DNA from: Antarcticimicrobium sp040365005
GTDB lineage: Bacteria > Pseudomonadota > Alphaproteobacteria > Rhodobacterales > Rhodobacteraceae
Direction: 5' to 3'
DNA: 64,000 nucleotides
Assembly: GCF_040365005.1 (NCBI RefSeq)
Contig: NZ_BAABWV010000006.1
Location: 62,001 to 126,000 of the forward strand
A program made the position numbers and the translations under genes. Numbering within the stretch: position 1 is the stretch's first letter; each line of letters opens with the position of its first letter. Below are positions 17,810-27,320 of this stretch, piece by piece. The notes under the pieces are model-generated. The model had not been told where the DNA came from. It did no database searches and saw only the letters and a list, made by a program, of their open reading frames with translations.

Positions 17810-18924
17810 GCGACACGCCCCCGCCCCCCGACCAGATCGACGGCGCGCCACACCCCCGCGAGACCGTGCGGCTGTTCGGGCAGGACGCTGCCGAGGCCGC
17901 CTTCCTGTCGGCCTTCAATGCCGGGCGACTGCATCACGGCTGGCTGCTGACCGGCCCGCGCGGGGTCGGCAAGGCGACGCTGGCCTGGCGCATCGCGCGG
18001 TTCCTGCTGGCCACCCCCGAGGCCGAGGAGGACGGGCTGTTCGGCGCCCCGCCCCCGCCCGAGACGCTGGACGTGGACCCCGAACACCCGGTTGCGCACC
18101 GGCTGCTGGCGGGCTCTGATCCCGGGCTGGCCAGCATCACCCGCAGCGTCAACGAGAAGACCGGGCGGATGCGCGATGAGATCGTGGTCGAGGATATCCG
18201 CGCGCTGAACCGGTTTTTCGGGCTGTCGGCAGCGGATGGCGGGCGCCGCGTGGTGATCGTGGATTGCGCCGACGAGATGAACGTCAGCGCGGCCAACGCC
18301 CTGTTGAAGATGCTGGAAGAGCCGCCCGAGCGCACCACGCTCCTGCTGATCTCGCATCGGCCCTCGGGGCTGTTGCCGACGATCCGCTCACGCTGCCGGA
18401 CGCTGCGCCTGTCGCCGCTGACGCCCGAGGACATGCGCGCGGCGCTGGAACAGGCCGGGGCCGAACCGCCGGAACATGCCGAGCACCTCGCGGCGCTGGC
18501 CGCCGGCTCGGTCGGTGCGGCACTGCGGATGACCGCCCTGAATGGCCTGGGGATCTATGCCGAGCTGATGGCGGTGCTGAACAGCCTGCCCCGCCTTGAC
18601 CGGCCGCGCGCGCTGGCGCTGGCCGAGGCCGCCGCCCAGCGCGGCGCGGCGGACCGGTTCGAGTTGCTGCTCGACCTGATCGACACCGCGCTGGTGCGAC
18701 TGGCCCGCACCGGCGCCACCGGCCAGCCCCCTGTGCCGGAGGCGGCCAGCGGCGAGGGCCAGATCCTCGCGCGCCTGTCGCCGGATGCCTATCGCGCGCG
18801 CGCCTGGGCCGATGCGGCGGCCGAGATCACCGCCCGCAGCCGCCACGGACGGGCGGTCAACCTTGACCCTGCCGCCCTTGTCCTAGATACGGTTTTCAAG
18901 ATGCAGCACACCGCCGCAGGCTGA
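17806..18924 (+). CDS. holB: DNA polymerase III subunit delta'
   Basis: The 372-residue clamp-loader AAA+ subunit has the P-loop-like GPRGVGKATLAWR, a degenerate sensor/Walker B region (RVVIVDCADEMNVSAANALLKMLEEPP) and the typical SHRPSGLLPTIRSRC stretch. The delta' subunit normally lacks ATP hydrolysis. It overlaps tmk by 4 bases. A tmk-holB-tatD order is standard in the family. Confidence 0.95.
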   Translation: MSDTPPPPDQIDGAPHPRETVRLFGQDAAEAAFLSAFNAGRLHHGWLLTGPRGVGKATLAWRIARFLLATPEAEEDGLFGAPPPPETLDVDPEHPVAHRLLAGSDPGLASITRSVNEKTGRMRDEIVVEDIRALNRFFGLSAADGGRRVVIVDCADEMNVSAANALLKMLEEPPERTTLLLISHRPSGLLPTIRSRCRTLRLSPLTPEDMRAALEQAGAEPPEHAEHLAALAAGSVGAALRMTALNGLGIYAELMAVLNSLPRLDRPRALALAEAAAQRGAADRFELLLDLIDTALVRLARTGATGQPPVPEAASGEGQILARLSPDAYRARAWADAAAEITARSRHGRAVNLDPAALVLDTVFKMQHTAAG

Positions 18925-18970
18925 ATCCGGCCACGGCAGGACGCGGCGCGCAGGAACCGAGCAGAAGCCG

Positions 18971-19789
18971 ATGACCGAGACCACACAGACCCAGCCGCAG
19001 ATCACCGACAGCCATTGCCACCTGGACTTTCCCGATTTCGAGGGACAGGTCGACGCGGTGATCGCGCGCGCCGCCAATGCCGGGGTCACCCGGATGGTGA
19101 CGATTTGCACCAAGCTGCGCAACGAACCCGCCGTGCGCGCCATCGCCGAGGCCCATGCGCCCATCTTCTACGCCGCCGGCACCCACCCGATGAGCGTGGC
19201 GGAAGAGCCGATGGCCACGGTCGAGGAACTGGTCTCGTTGGCCCAACACCCGAAGTTCGTCGGCATCGGCGAGACCGGGCTTGATTATCACTACTCCGCC
19301 GAAAGCGCCTCGGTGCAGCAGGACAGCCTGCGCCTCCATATCGAGGCCTGCCGCCAGACCGGGCTGCCGCTGATCATCCATGCCCGCGCCGCCGATGACG
19401 ATATGGCCCGCATCCTGACCGAGGAATACAGGAACGGCGCCTATTCCTGCGTGCTGCACTGTTTCTCCTCCGGCCCGGAGCTGGCGAAAACAGCTTTGGA
19501 GCTGGGCTTTTACCTGTCGATGTCGGGCATCGCCGCCTTCCCCAAGTCGAAGGAGCTGCGCGAGATCTTTGCCGCCGCCCCGATCGACCGCATCCTGGTC
19601 GAGACCGACTCTCCCTATCTCGCCCCGCCGCCGCATCGCGGCAAGCGCAACGAGCCGGCATTTTCCGCCCTGACCGCCCGCGTCGGCGCCGAGGTCTTCG
19701 GGCTGGACTATGCCGATTTCGCGGCCCGGACCCAGAGCAACTTCGACCGGCTGTTCACCAAAGTCGCCGCCTACGGGGCGACAGCATGA
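18971..19789 (+). CDS. tatD: TatD-family metal-dependent DNase
   Basis: The 272-residue TIM-barrel hydrolase opens with DSHCHLDF (metal His-x-His). GETGLDYHY, HARAADDDM, HCFSS and ETDSPYLAPPPHRGKRNEP supply the remaining ligands and family signatures. The family hydrolyses DNA 3'-5' and has been linked to repair. It lies 46 bases after holB and overlaps the next gene by ATGA. Confidence 0.94.
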   Translation: MTETTQTQPQITDSHCHLDFPDFEGQVDAVIARAANAGVTRMVTICTKLRNEPAVRAIAEAHAPIFYAAGTHPMSVAEEPMATVEELVSLAQHPKFVGIGETGLDYHYSAESASVQQDSLRLHIEACRQTGLPLIIHARAADDDMARILTEEYRNGAYSCVLHCFSSGPELAKTALELGFYLSMSGIAAFPKSKELREIFAAAPIDRILVETDSPYLAPPPHRGKRNEPAFSALTARVGAEVFGLDYADFAARTQSNFDRLFTKVAAYGATA

Positions 19790-20595
19790 CGGAGGGGTTG
19801 CGCTTTACCATCCTCGGCTGCGGCTCTTCCGGCGGGGTGCCGCGGCTGGGCGGGCACTGGGGCGATTGCGATCCCGGCAACCCGCGCAACCGCCGCCGCC
19901 GCTGTTCCATGCTGGTCGAGAGGGACGGACCCGAAGGCACCACCAGCGTGCTGATCGACACCAGCCCCGACATGCGCGACCAACTGCTCGATACCAATAC
20001 CGGGCGGCTTGACGGGGTGGTCTATACCCATTCGCACGCCGACCATGTCCACGGCATCGACGACCTGCGGATGATCGTGTTCAACATGCGCGCGCGGGTG
20101 CCGGTCTGGGCCGATGGCGATACCCAGAACGCCCTGCTGGGCCGCTTCGGCTATGCCTTCGTCCAGCCCGAGGGCTCGCCCTATCCGCCGATCCTCGACC
20201 TGCGCACCATCAAGGGGGCGTTCGAGATCGACGGCCCCGGCGGTGCGATCCCGATCCTTCCGTTCCGGGTCGGCCACGGCTCGATCGACGCGCTGGGGTT
20301 CCGCATCGGCGGGCTGGCCTATCTGCCCGACGTGGCCGAGATCTATGACGACGCCTGGGCGGCGCTGCAGGGGCTCGATGTCTGGGTGCTCGACACCCTG
20401 CGCCGCGCGCCGCACCCGACCCATTCGCATTTCGCGCAATCGCTGGACTGGATCGCCCGCGCCGCCCCGAAACAGGCGGTTCTGACCAACATGCACATCG
20501 ACATGGATTACGACACGGTCGAGGCCGAGACACCGGACCATATCACCCCGGCCTATGACGGCATGGTGATCCACCTGCCCGCCCCGAAACCGTGA
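19786..20595 (+). CDS. Metallo-beta-lactamase fold hydrolase (PhnP-like)
   Basis: The 269-residue protein contains the zinc motif THSHADHVHGIDDLR and later His/Asp ligands (VGHGSIDALGFRIGG, LPDVAEIYDD, TNMHIDMDYD). The N-terminal LGCGSSGGVPRLGGHWGDCD resembles PhnP-type phosphodiesterases and RNase Z relatives. The substrate is unknown. It is translationally coupled to tatD, a conserved pairing in this family. Confidence 0.9.
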   Translation: MTEGLRFTILGCGSSGGVPRLGGHWGDCDPGNPRNRRRRCSMLVERDGPEGTTSVLIDTSPDMRDQLLDTNTGRLDGVVYTHSHADHVHGIDDLRMIVFNMRARVPVWADGDTQNALLGRFGYAFVQPEGSPYPPILDLRTIKGAFEIDGPGGAIPILPFRVGHGSIDALGFRIGGLAYLPDVAEIYDDAWAALQGLDVWVLDTLRRAPHPTHSHFAQSLDWIARAAPKQAVLTNMHIDMDYDTVEAETPDHITPAYDGMVIHLPAPKP

Positions 20596-20641
20596 CCTTG
20601 ACCGTGGTTTCGCCCCAGCTCCGCCCGCAGGCCCGTACCCG

Positions 20642-21574
20642 ATGCTCCAGACCCTGATCGACGTCATCCTGCCGGTCTTCCTGGTGATCGGCGCCGGCTA
20701 TGCCGCCACCCGGGCGGGATACCTGGCCAGCGACCATATCGACGGGCTGATGCGCTTTGCCCAAAGCTTCGCGGTGCCCTGCCTGCTGTTCGCGGCGATC
20801 TCGCATATCGACCTGAAGGCCGGGTTCAACCCGCGCCTGCTGGTCAGCTTCTACACCGGGGCGCTCACCTGTTTCGGGCTGGGCGTGCTGGGCGCGCGGG
20901 TGTTCTTCAAACGGGACTGGGAGGATTGCATCGCCATCGGCTTTGCCTGCCTGTTCTCCAACTCGGTGCTGATGGGCCTGCCGATCACCGAGCGCGCCTA
21001 CGGGCCCGACAACCTTGTCGGCAACTATGCCATCATCGCCTTTCACTCGCCGTTCTGCTATGGCGTCGGCATCACCACGATGGAGATCGTGCGCAATCGC
21101 GGCAACGGCGGCCCCCGCATGGTCCGCGCGGTGCTGACCGCGATGTTCCGCAACGTGCTGATCCTCGCGATCCTGCTGGGGTTCATCGTGAACCTTTCCG
21201 GCATCCGCCTGCCCGGCGCCGTCGATGACGCGCTGGCGCTGATCATCCGCGCAGCACTTCCCACCGCGCTCTTCGCGCTGGGCGGCGTGCTGGTGCAGTA
21301 CCGCCCCGAGGGCGATCTGCGCGCCATCCTCATGGTCTGCGCGCTGGGGCTGCTGGTGCACCCGGCGATCACCTGGACCCTGGGCCGCAGCCTGTCGGTG
21401 CCGCCGGACCTGTTCCGCTCGGGCGTGCTGACCTCGGCAATGGCGCCGGGGGTCAATGCCTATATCTTTGCCAATATCTATGGCCGGGCCAAGCGCGTCG
21501 CCGCCTCCTCGGTGCTGATCGCCACCGGTGCCTCGCTGTTTACCGTCTGGCTCTGGCTCTACGTGCTGGGATAG
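20642..21574 (+). CDS. AEC-family transporter
   Basis: The 310-residue protein has about ten hydrophobic helices and auxin-efflux-carrier features (FLVIGAGYAATRAG near the start, FSNSVLMGLPI, a final MAPGVNAYIFANIYG block). Bacterial members move dicarboxylates or amino acids; the substrate cannot be read here. It starts 46 bases after the hydrolase gene, so it may be co-transcribed. It converges on fabI. Confidence 0.88.
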   Translation: MLQTLIDVILPVFLVIGAGYAATRAGYLASDHIDGLMRFAQSFAVPCLLFAAISHIDLKAGFNPRLLVSFYTGALTCFGLGVLGARVFFKRDWEDCIAIGFACLFSNSVLMGLPITERAYGPDNLVGNYAIIAFHSPFCYGVGITTMEIVRNRGNGGPRMVRAVLTAMFRNVLILAILLGFIVNLSGIRLPGAVDDALALIIRAALPTALFALGGVLVQYRPEGDLRAILMVCALGLLVHPAITWTLGRSLSVPPDLFRSGVLTSAMAPGVNAYIFANIYGRAKRVAASSVLIATGASLFTVWLWLYVLG

Positions 21575-21602
21575 CCGCGCCCGGCGTGATCCCAGACAAG
21601 GG

Positions 21603-22367
21603 TCAGCCGACGATCCCGTAGCCTCCGTCGATCAAGTGAACACCGCCGGTCACGTTGGCGGCCTCGCGGCTGGCCAGAAAGACGGCATAGGCCCCGACAT
21701 CCTCGATGCTGCTCAGGTGATGGGTGGGCGCGCGTTCGGCGGCGGCGTCCAGCAGCGCGTCGAACTCGGCCAGCCCCGAGGCCGCGCGGGTCTTCAGCGG
21801 TCCCGGCGACAGCGCATGGACCGAGATGCGCTTTGGCCCCAGCTCGGCGGCGGCATACCGCACCGAGGCCTCCAGCGCCGCCTTGACCGGCCCCATCAGG
21901 TTGTAATGCTCGACCACCCGCGTGGCGCCCTGGAACGAGACCGTCATGCAGGTGCCGCCGATCTCCATCAGCGGTTCGGCGCGGCGGATCATCCGCAGGA
22001 AGGAATGCACCGAAACGTCCATCGCCAGCCCGAAGCCCTTGGCCGAACTGTCGATCACCCGCCCGTGCAGGTCGTCGCGCGGCGCAAAGGCGATGGAATG
22101 CAACAGCGTGTCCAGCCGCCCCCAGCGCTTGGTGATCGCCTCGAACACCGCCGCCTCCTGCGCCGGGTCCTGCACGTCGAGCGGCAGGATCAGCTCGGCG
22201 CCCAGCTCCTCGGCCAGCGGCCGCACGTAAGGTTCTGCCTTGTCGTTGAGATAAGTGATGGCCAGATCGGCCCCGGCTTCGCGCAGCGCCCGCGCACAGC
22301 CATAGGCGATCGAATGGTCGTTGGCGATGCCGACCACCAGCGCTTTCTGACCTTGAAGGGAAAACAT
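21603..22367 (-). CDS. fabI: Enoyl-ACP reductase FabI paralogue
   Basis: The 254-residue short-chain dehydrogenase carries out the last step of fatty-acid elongation in the FabI family. The cofactor region is VVGIANDHSIAYGCA. Catalytic Tyr155 and Lys162 fit Y-x6-K (HYNLMGPVK). The upstream Tyr usual in E. coli-type FabI (position about 146) is Phe145 here (SFQGATR). The ATG at 22367 has AGGAG upstream; the frame extends further but without a start as good. Alphaproteobacteria often carry two fabI genes, and this may be the second. Confidence 0.88.
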   Translation of the reverse strand: MFSLQGQKALVVGIANDHSIAYGCARALREAGADLAITYLNDKAEPYVRPLAEELGAELILPLDVQDPAQEAAVFEAITKRWGRLDTLLHSIAFAPRDDLHGRVIDSSAKGFGLAMDVSVHSFLRMIRRAEPLMEIGGTCMTVSFQGATRVVEHYNLMGPVKAALEASVRYAAAELGPKRISVHALSPGPLKTRAASGLAEFDALLDAAAERAPTHHLSSIEDVGAYAVFLASREAANVTGGVHLIDGGYGIVG

Positions 22368-22583
22368 CGGCCCACTCCTGTGCTGTGTTTCGCTGCACTG
22401 CAGCACGACCATGTAACGCCGGACCGCCCCGCGTGCCAAGCCATCCGGGGCCGGGGCGGGCTGCGGCAAGCTGCCTCGCCCGTCTGTCGCTTGACTTGCC
22501 CCCGCCTGCCTGCCAAATGAGCGGTACACCATAACCCGCAACCGGGCGTTCCGTGGGCGCCAAACTGACGAGGAGTGCCAGAC

Positions 22584-24530
22584 ATGGCCCAAATCTCACT
22601 CACCTTTCCCGATGGCAATTCACGCAAGGTCGACGCCGGCATCACGCCCGCGCAGGTCGCTGCCGACATATCGACCTCGCTGGCCAAGAAGGCGATCAGC
22701 GCCACGGTGAACGGCCGGCACTGGGATCTGCAATGGCCCATCGAGGCCGACGCCGAGATCGCCATCCACACCATGAAGGACGAGCCGCAGGCGCTGGAAC
22801 TGATCCGCCACGACCTCGCCCACATCATGGCCCGCGCCGTGCAGGAGATCTGGCCCGGCACCAAGGTCACCATCGGCCCAGTGATCGACAATGGCTGGTA
22901 CTATGATTTCGACCGCGACGAGCCGTTCACGCCCGAGGATCTCGGCGTGATCGAGAAGAAGATGAAAGAGATCATCAACCGCCGCGATCCGGTCACCACC
23001 GAGATCTGGGAGCGCGCGCGCGCGATCGAGTATTACAAGGCCAACAACGAGCCCTACAAGGTCGAGCTGGTCGAGGCGATCCCCGGCGACGAGCCGCTGC
23101 GCATGTACTGGCACGGCCATTGGCAGGATCTCTGCCGGGGTCCGCACCTGCAGCACACCGGCCAGGTTCCCGGCGATGCCTTCAAGCTGATGAGCATCGC
23201 CGGTGCCTACTGGCGCGGCGATTCCAACCGCGAGATGCTGCAACGGATCTATGGCGTGGCCTTCCAGAACAAGGAAAAGCTGAAAGCCTACCTGCACATG
23301 CTGGAAGAGGCCGCCAAGCGCGACCACCGCAAGCTGGGCAAGGAAATGGACCTGTTCCACATGCAGGAAGAGGCCCCGGGCCAGGTGTTCTGGCATCCCA
23401 ACGGCTGGACCGTCTACACCACGCTTCAGGATTACATGCGTCGCCAGCAGAAGCGCGACGGCTATGTCGAGGTGAACACGCCGCAGGTGGTCGACCGCAA
23501 GCTGTGGGAAGCTTCGGGCCACTGGGAGAAATACCAGGAGCACATGTTCATCGTCGAGGTCGACGAGGAGCACGCGCGGGAGAAATCGGTCAACGCGCTG
23601 AAACCGATGAACTGCCCCTGCCACGTGGAAATCTTCAAGCAGGGGCTGAAATCCTATCGCGACCTGCCCCTGCGCATGGCCGAGTTCGGATCCTGCAACC
23701 GCTATGAACCCTCGGGCGCGCTGCACGGGATCATGCGCGTGCGCGGCTTTACCCAGGACGATGCGCATATCTTCTGCGAAGAGGACCAGATCGCCGCGGA
23801 AACCGAGAAGTTCATCAACTTCCTCAGCGGCATCTACCGCGATCTCGGCTTTCCCAGCTACAAGATCAAGTTCTCGGACCGCCCCGACATGCGGGCCGGC
23901 TCGGACGAGGTCTGGGACCGTGCCGAAGAGGCGCTGCTCGCGGCCACGCGCAAGGTCACCAATGACATCGAACTGAACCCGGGCGAAGGCGCCTTTTACG
24001 GGCCCAAGCTGGAGTTCGTCCTGACCGACGCCATCGGGCGCGACTGGCAATGTGGCACGCTGCAGGTGGATTTCGTCCTGCCCGAGCGGCTGGACGCCAC
24101 CTATATCGGCCAGGACGGGGCCAAGCATCGCCCGGTCATGCTGCACCGCGCCACGCTGGGCAGTTTCGAACGCTTCATCGGCATCCTGATCGAGGAACAC
24201 GCCGGCAAGCTGCCGTTCTGGCTGGCCCCGCGTCAGGTCGTGGTCGCATCGATCACCTCGGAGGCCGACGATTACGTCGCCGAGGTGGTGACACAACTGC
24301 AGGCCGCCGGTGTCCGCGCCGAGGCCGATATCCGTAACGAGAAGATCAACTACAAGGTCCGCGAACACTCCGTCGGCAAGGTGCCGGTGATCCTTGCCGT
24401 CGGCCATCGCGAGGTCGAGGAGCGCACCGTCTCGGTCCGCCGCCTCGGCGAGAAGCAGACCAGCGTTCAATCGCTTGAGGATGTTACAGCCGCGCTCGGA
24501 CGCGAGGCAACGCCGCCCGACCTTCTGTAA
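22584..24530 (+). CDS. thrS: Threonyl-tRNA synthetase
   Basis: The 648-residue class II synthetase has an N-terminal TGS domain, the editing/SAD domain with its HxxxH motif (HDLAHIMA), and a catalytic core with the zinc site. Zinc Cys lies in PMNCPCHVEIF, with later His ligands including TQDDAHIF. Motif 2 and 3 residues and the anticodon-binding domain (ITSEADDYVAEVV...) follow. The ATG at 22584 follows GAGGAGTGCCAGAC. It is monocistronic. Confidence 0.97.
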   Translation: MAQISLTFPDGNSRKVDAGITPAQVAADISTSLAKKAISATVNGRHWDLQWPIEADAEIAIHTMKDEPQALELIRHDLAHIMARAVQEIWPGTKVTIGPVIDNGWYYDFDRDEPFTPEDLGVIEKKMKEIINRRDPVTTEIWERARAIEYYKANNEPYKVELVEAIPGDEPLRMYWHGHWQDLCRGPHLQHTGQVPGDAFKLMSIAGAYWRGDSNREMLQRIYGVAFQNKEKLKAYLHMLEEAAKRDHRKLGKEMDLFHMQEEAPGQVFWHPNGWTVYTTLQDYMRRQQKRDGYVEVNTPQVVDRKLWEASGHWEKYQEHMFIVEVDEEHAREKSVNALKPMNCPCHVEIFKQGLKSYRDLPLRMAEFGSCNRYEPSGALHGIMRVRGFTQDDAHIFCEEDQIAAETEKFINFLSGIYRDLGFPSYKIKFSDRPDMRAGSDEVWDRAEEALLAATRKVTNDIELNPGEGAFYGPKLEFVLTDAIGRDWQCGTLQVDFVLPERLDATYIGQDGAKHRPVMLHRATLGSFERFIGILIEEHAGKLPFWLAPRQVVVASITSEADDYVAEVVTQLQAAGVRAEADIRNEKINYKVREHSVGKVPVILAVGHREVEERTVSVRRLGEKQTSVQSLEDVTAALGREATPPDLL

Positions 24531-24552
24531 CATTTGCCGGTCACAGCCTGTC

Positions 24553-24578
24553 ATTCGGCCCGCTTCGGCGGGCCGAAT
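24553..24578 (+). terminator. Strong hairpin after thrS
   Basis: An 11-bp perfect stem (ATTCGGCCCGC/GCGGGCCGAAT) is capped by a UUCG tetraloop, 22 bases after thrS. No T-run follows, so termination is likely but not certain. It could also stabilise the mRNA 3' end. Confidence 0.55.
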
Positions 24579-24750
24579 TGTAACGTTCGGCCGCTTTTTG
24601 CCGAAAATCGCCCCCGATTCCCCCCGAAACCATCACATGCCCTGACGCCAACGTGACGCACGCCGTCGTGAGTTCACTGGGGCCGGGTCCCCGCGCTACA
24701 GTCTCCCTGCGACATCGAAAGCCACTTGCGTGAAACAGAGGAGACTCGCA

Positions 24751-25059
24751 ATGAACACCACCATCAAGACTCTCGCCGTTGCCGGCGCCGTCGCCGCAGC
24801 CATGACCGCGGCCACCAGCCACGGTGCCTCGGCGCAGGCCAAGGAAAAGTGCTATGGCGTGTCGATGGCCGGTCAGAACGACTGTGCCGCCGGCCCCGGC
24901 ACCACCTGCGCCGGCACCTCCAAGGTCGACTACCAGGGCAATGCCTGGAAACTGGTCGACGAGGGCACCTGCGCCTCGATGGAACTTCCGGCGATGGCTG
25001 ACGGTTCCGCGCGCATGGGCTCGCTGGAGCCGCTCGAGCGCGACATGCCGGCCTCCTGA
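24751..25059 (+). CDS. bufA: Bufferin-type RiPP precursor (DUF2282)
   Basis: The 102-residue precursor has a signal peptide (to about residue 29, ASAQA). Four cysteines at 34, 45, 53 and 74 sit in the family pattern KEKCYGV..AGQNDCA...TTCAGTS...DEGTC. DUF2282 proteins with a DUF692 partner are the recently described copper-binding bufferins, whose cysteines are oxidised by the partner enzyme before export. The ATG at 24751 follows AGAGGAGACTCGCA. It is the first gene of a four-gene operon. Confidence 0.88.
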   Translation: MNTTIKTLAVAGAVAAAMTAATSHGASAQAKEKCYGVSMAGQNDCAAGPGTTCAGTSKVDYQGNAWKLVDEGTCASMELPAMADGSARMGSLEPLERDMPAS

Positions 25060-25122
25060 GCCGTTTCCCGGGTGGCGCGCCGTGATGCGCCGCCCGGTTT
25101 CCCTTTCCGCAGGAGATCCGCC

Positions 25123-25980
25123 ATGCTGGACCAGACCGCCCGGCCCTCGCGCCTGCCCCATGCCGCCGGCGTCGGCTACAAGCCACAGCATTTCGCCGCC
25201 CTCACCGCCGATCCCGGCGCCGTGGGCTGGCTGGAGATCCACGCCGAGAACTACATGGGCGACGGTGGCCGCCCGCTGGCGCAACTGCGCCACCTGGCCG
25301 AAGACTTCCCGATTTCGGTGCATGGTGTCGGCCTGTCCATCGGCGGCGAGGATGCCCTCGACCCCGCTCACCTGGCGCGACTGAAGCACCTGTGTAACTG
25401 GCTGAAGCCGGCCAGCTTTTCCGAGCACCTGGCCTGGTCCACCCATGACAGCGCCTTTCTGAACGACCTGCTGCCCCTGCCCTATACCGACGCCACGCTG
25501 ACGCGCGTTGCCGATCACATCGACCAGGTCCAACAGGTTCTGGGCCGTCCCATGCTGCTGGAAAATCCCTCCAGCTACCTCGCCTTTGCCGAGAGCACCT
25601 GGTCCGAACCCGATTTCCTGGCCGAGATCGCCCGCCGCACCGGCTGCGGGCTGCTGCTGGACGTCAACAACGTCTTTGTCTCGGCCACCAACCTCGGGTT
25701 CTCGCCACAGGGGTATATCGACGCCTTTCCGCTCGACCCGGTGGGCGAGATCCACCTGGGCGGCCACGACGAACAGACCGACGACCACGGCGCGCCGCTG
25801 TTGATCGACAGCCACGGGCGCGAGATCGCCGATCCGGTCTGGGCGCTGCTCGACCATACCCTAACCCGCTCCGGCCCACGCCCGGTGCTGATCGAATGGG
25901 ACACCGACGTGCCCGACTGGTCGGTGCTCGAGGGTGAGGCCGCCCGAGCCCATGTCGCGCTGCACCGGGTGCCGGCATGA
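25123..25980 (+). CDS. bufB: MNIO-family enzyme (DUF692), bufferin-modifying
   Basis: The 285-residue TIM-barrel multinuclear non-heme iron oxidase shows the family marks GVGYKPQHF, EIHAENYMGDGG, SVHGVGLSIGG, FSEHLAWS, ENPSSYL, LDVNNVFV and EIHLGGH, which supply iron ligands. Family members modify precursor cysteines. The ATG at 25123 follows GCAGGAGATCCGCC and is 63 bases after the precursor. It overlaps the next gene by ATGA. Confidence 0.93.
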   Translation: MLDQTARPSRLPHAAGVGYKPQHFAALTADPGAVGWLEIHAENYMGDGGRPLAQLRHLAEDFPISVHGVGLSIGGEDALDPAHLARLKHLCNWLKPASFSEHLAWSTHDSAFLNDLLPLPYTDATLTRVADHIDQVQQVLGRPMLLENPSSYLAFAESTWSEPDFLAEIARRTGCGLLLDVNNVFVSATNLGFSPQGYIDAFPLDPVGEIHLGGHDEQTDDHGAPLLIDSHGREIADPVWALLDHTLTRSGPRPVLIEWDTDVPDWSVLEGEAARAHVALHRVPA

Positions 25981-26732
25981 CTGTCACCCAATCCGAGTTT
26001 CGCGCCGCCCTGACCGACGCGCAGCTGTCCGTCCCCGAGGGGCTGCGCGATGGTGCGGCCCGTCCCGCCGGGCGCCGCTTCGACGTCTATCGCAACAATG
26101 TCGCCGTCTCGCTGACCGAGGCGCTGCACGAGGGGTTCCCGGTGATCGCCAGGCTTCTGGGCAAGACCAACATGGACGGGCTTGCCGGGCTGTTCCTGCG
26201 CGCGCACCCGCCGCAATCGCCGCTGATGATGCACTATGGCGACGCCTTTCCCGGTTTCCTCGCGGACCTCGAGCAACTGTCGCATCTCGGCTACCTGCCG
26301 GACGTGGCGCGGCTGGAGCTGGCCCTGCGGCGCGCCTATCACGCCGCCGACGCCGCGCCGATCGACCCCGCCCGCCTTGCGCAGATCGCCCCCGAGGACC
26401 TTCTGAGCGCGCGGCTGGGGTTTGCCCCGGCGGTTACCCTGCTGCGCTCGCCCTGGCCGATTTTCGACATCTGGCGCTTCAACACCCAACCCGATGCGCC
26501 GCAACCGCGCGCGGTGGCGCAAGACGTTCTGATCACCCGCCCCGACTTCGATCCCGCGCCGCACCTGCTGCCGCCCGGCGCGGCGGCCTGGATCGCGGCG
26601 CTGATCGCCGGCGAGACATGGTCGGCCGCCGATGACGCCGCCCGCGCCGAGGTGCCCGATTTCGATCCCGCCGCCCCGCTGACCCTGCTGGTTCAGGGCG
26701 GCGCGATCACCCATCTGACCCTGAAAGGATAA
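25977..26732 (+). CDS. bufC: DUF2063 partner protein of the MNIO enzyme
   Basis: The 251-residue protein has an N-terminal DUF2063 domain (FRAALTDAQL...RRFDVYRNNVAVSLTEALHEGFPVIARLLG). The DUF692-DUF2063 pair is the normal RiPP enzyme plus precursor-recognition partner. No signal peptide is seen, as expected for a cytoplasmic partner. Start and stop are tightly packed between bufB and doxX. Confidence 0.92.
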   Translation: MTVTQSEFRAALTDAQLSVPEGLRDGAARPAGRRFDVYRNNVAVSLTEALHEGFPVIARLLGKTNMDGLAGLFLRAHPPQSPLMMHYGDAFPGFLADLEQLSHLGYLPDVARLELALRRAYHAADAAPIDPARLAQIAPEDLLSARLGFAPAVTLLRSPWPIFDIWRFNTQPDAPQPRAVAQDVLITRPDFDPAPHLLPPGAAAWIAALIAGETWSAADDAARAEVPDFDPAAPLTLLVQGGAITHLTLKG

Positions 26733-26736
26733 CCCG

Positions 26737-27300
26737 ATGCAGGCGCTGCTCCGGCTTCACGACATGGCTTTCGACATCATCGACCGGGCCGCCGGCACAT
26801 GGCTGATGCCGTTGCTGGCGCGCTTTACCTTCGCCGCGACGCTGCTGGTCTACTTCTGGTCCTCGGCGATGACCAAGCTGGGCGATGGGCCGCTGGGCCT
26901 GGTTCGCCCCTCGGTCGGCGCCTATGCGCAGATCTTTCCACGGCAGTTGGAGGCGGCAGGCTATGACGCCGGTCAGCTTTCCATACTGCACTGGCTGGTC
27001 GTCATGGCCGGCACCTGGGCCGAGTTCCTGTTGCCGACGCTGGTGGTGCTGGGGCTGGCGACGCGGCTGGCCGCGCTCGGCATGATCGGATTCATCACGA
27101 TGCAATCGCTGACCGACATCTACGGGCACGGGGCCGATGCCGCCACCATCGGAGCATGGTTCGACCGGCTGCCCGACGGGGTGATCCTCGACCAGCGGCT
27201 GTTCTGGGGCTTCACCCTGGTCTACCTGGTGGTCCGGGGCGCCGGGGCGCTCTCGCTCGACGCGCTGCTGCGGTGGCGCACGGTCCCCGTGCCGGCCTGA
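26737..27300 (+). CDS. DoxX-family membrane protein
   Basis: The 187-residue protein has four to five hydrophobic helices and DoxX-like blocks (FTFAATLLVYFWSSAMTKLGDG, LPTLVVLGLATRLAALGMIGFI). DoxX genes commonly end DUF692 clusters and may aid redox or export steps; the role is not established. It begins 4 bases after bufC and is clearly in the operon. Confidence 0.85.
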   Translation: MQALLRLHDMAFDIIDRAAGTWLMPLLARFTFAATLLVYFWSSAMTKLGDGPLGLVRPSVGAYAQIFPRQLEAAGYDAGQLSILHWLVVMAGTWAEFLLPTLVVLGLATRLAALGMIGFITMQSLTDIYGHGADAATIGAWFDRLPDGVILDQRLFWGFTLVYLVVRGAGALSLDALLRWRTVPVPA

Positions 27301-27320
27301 TCGGCGCGGTCGAAGGCGCC

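Noticed and set aside
22620..24554. Long open frame opposite thrS
   Set aside because: Shadow of thrS; low-complexity His/Gln/Val content and no start site or motif.
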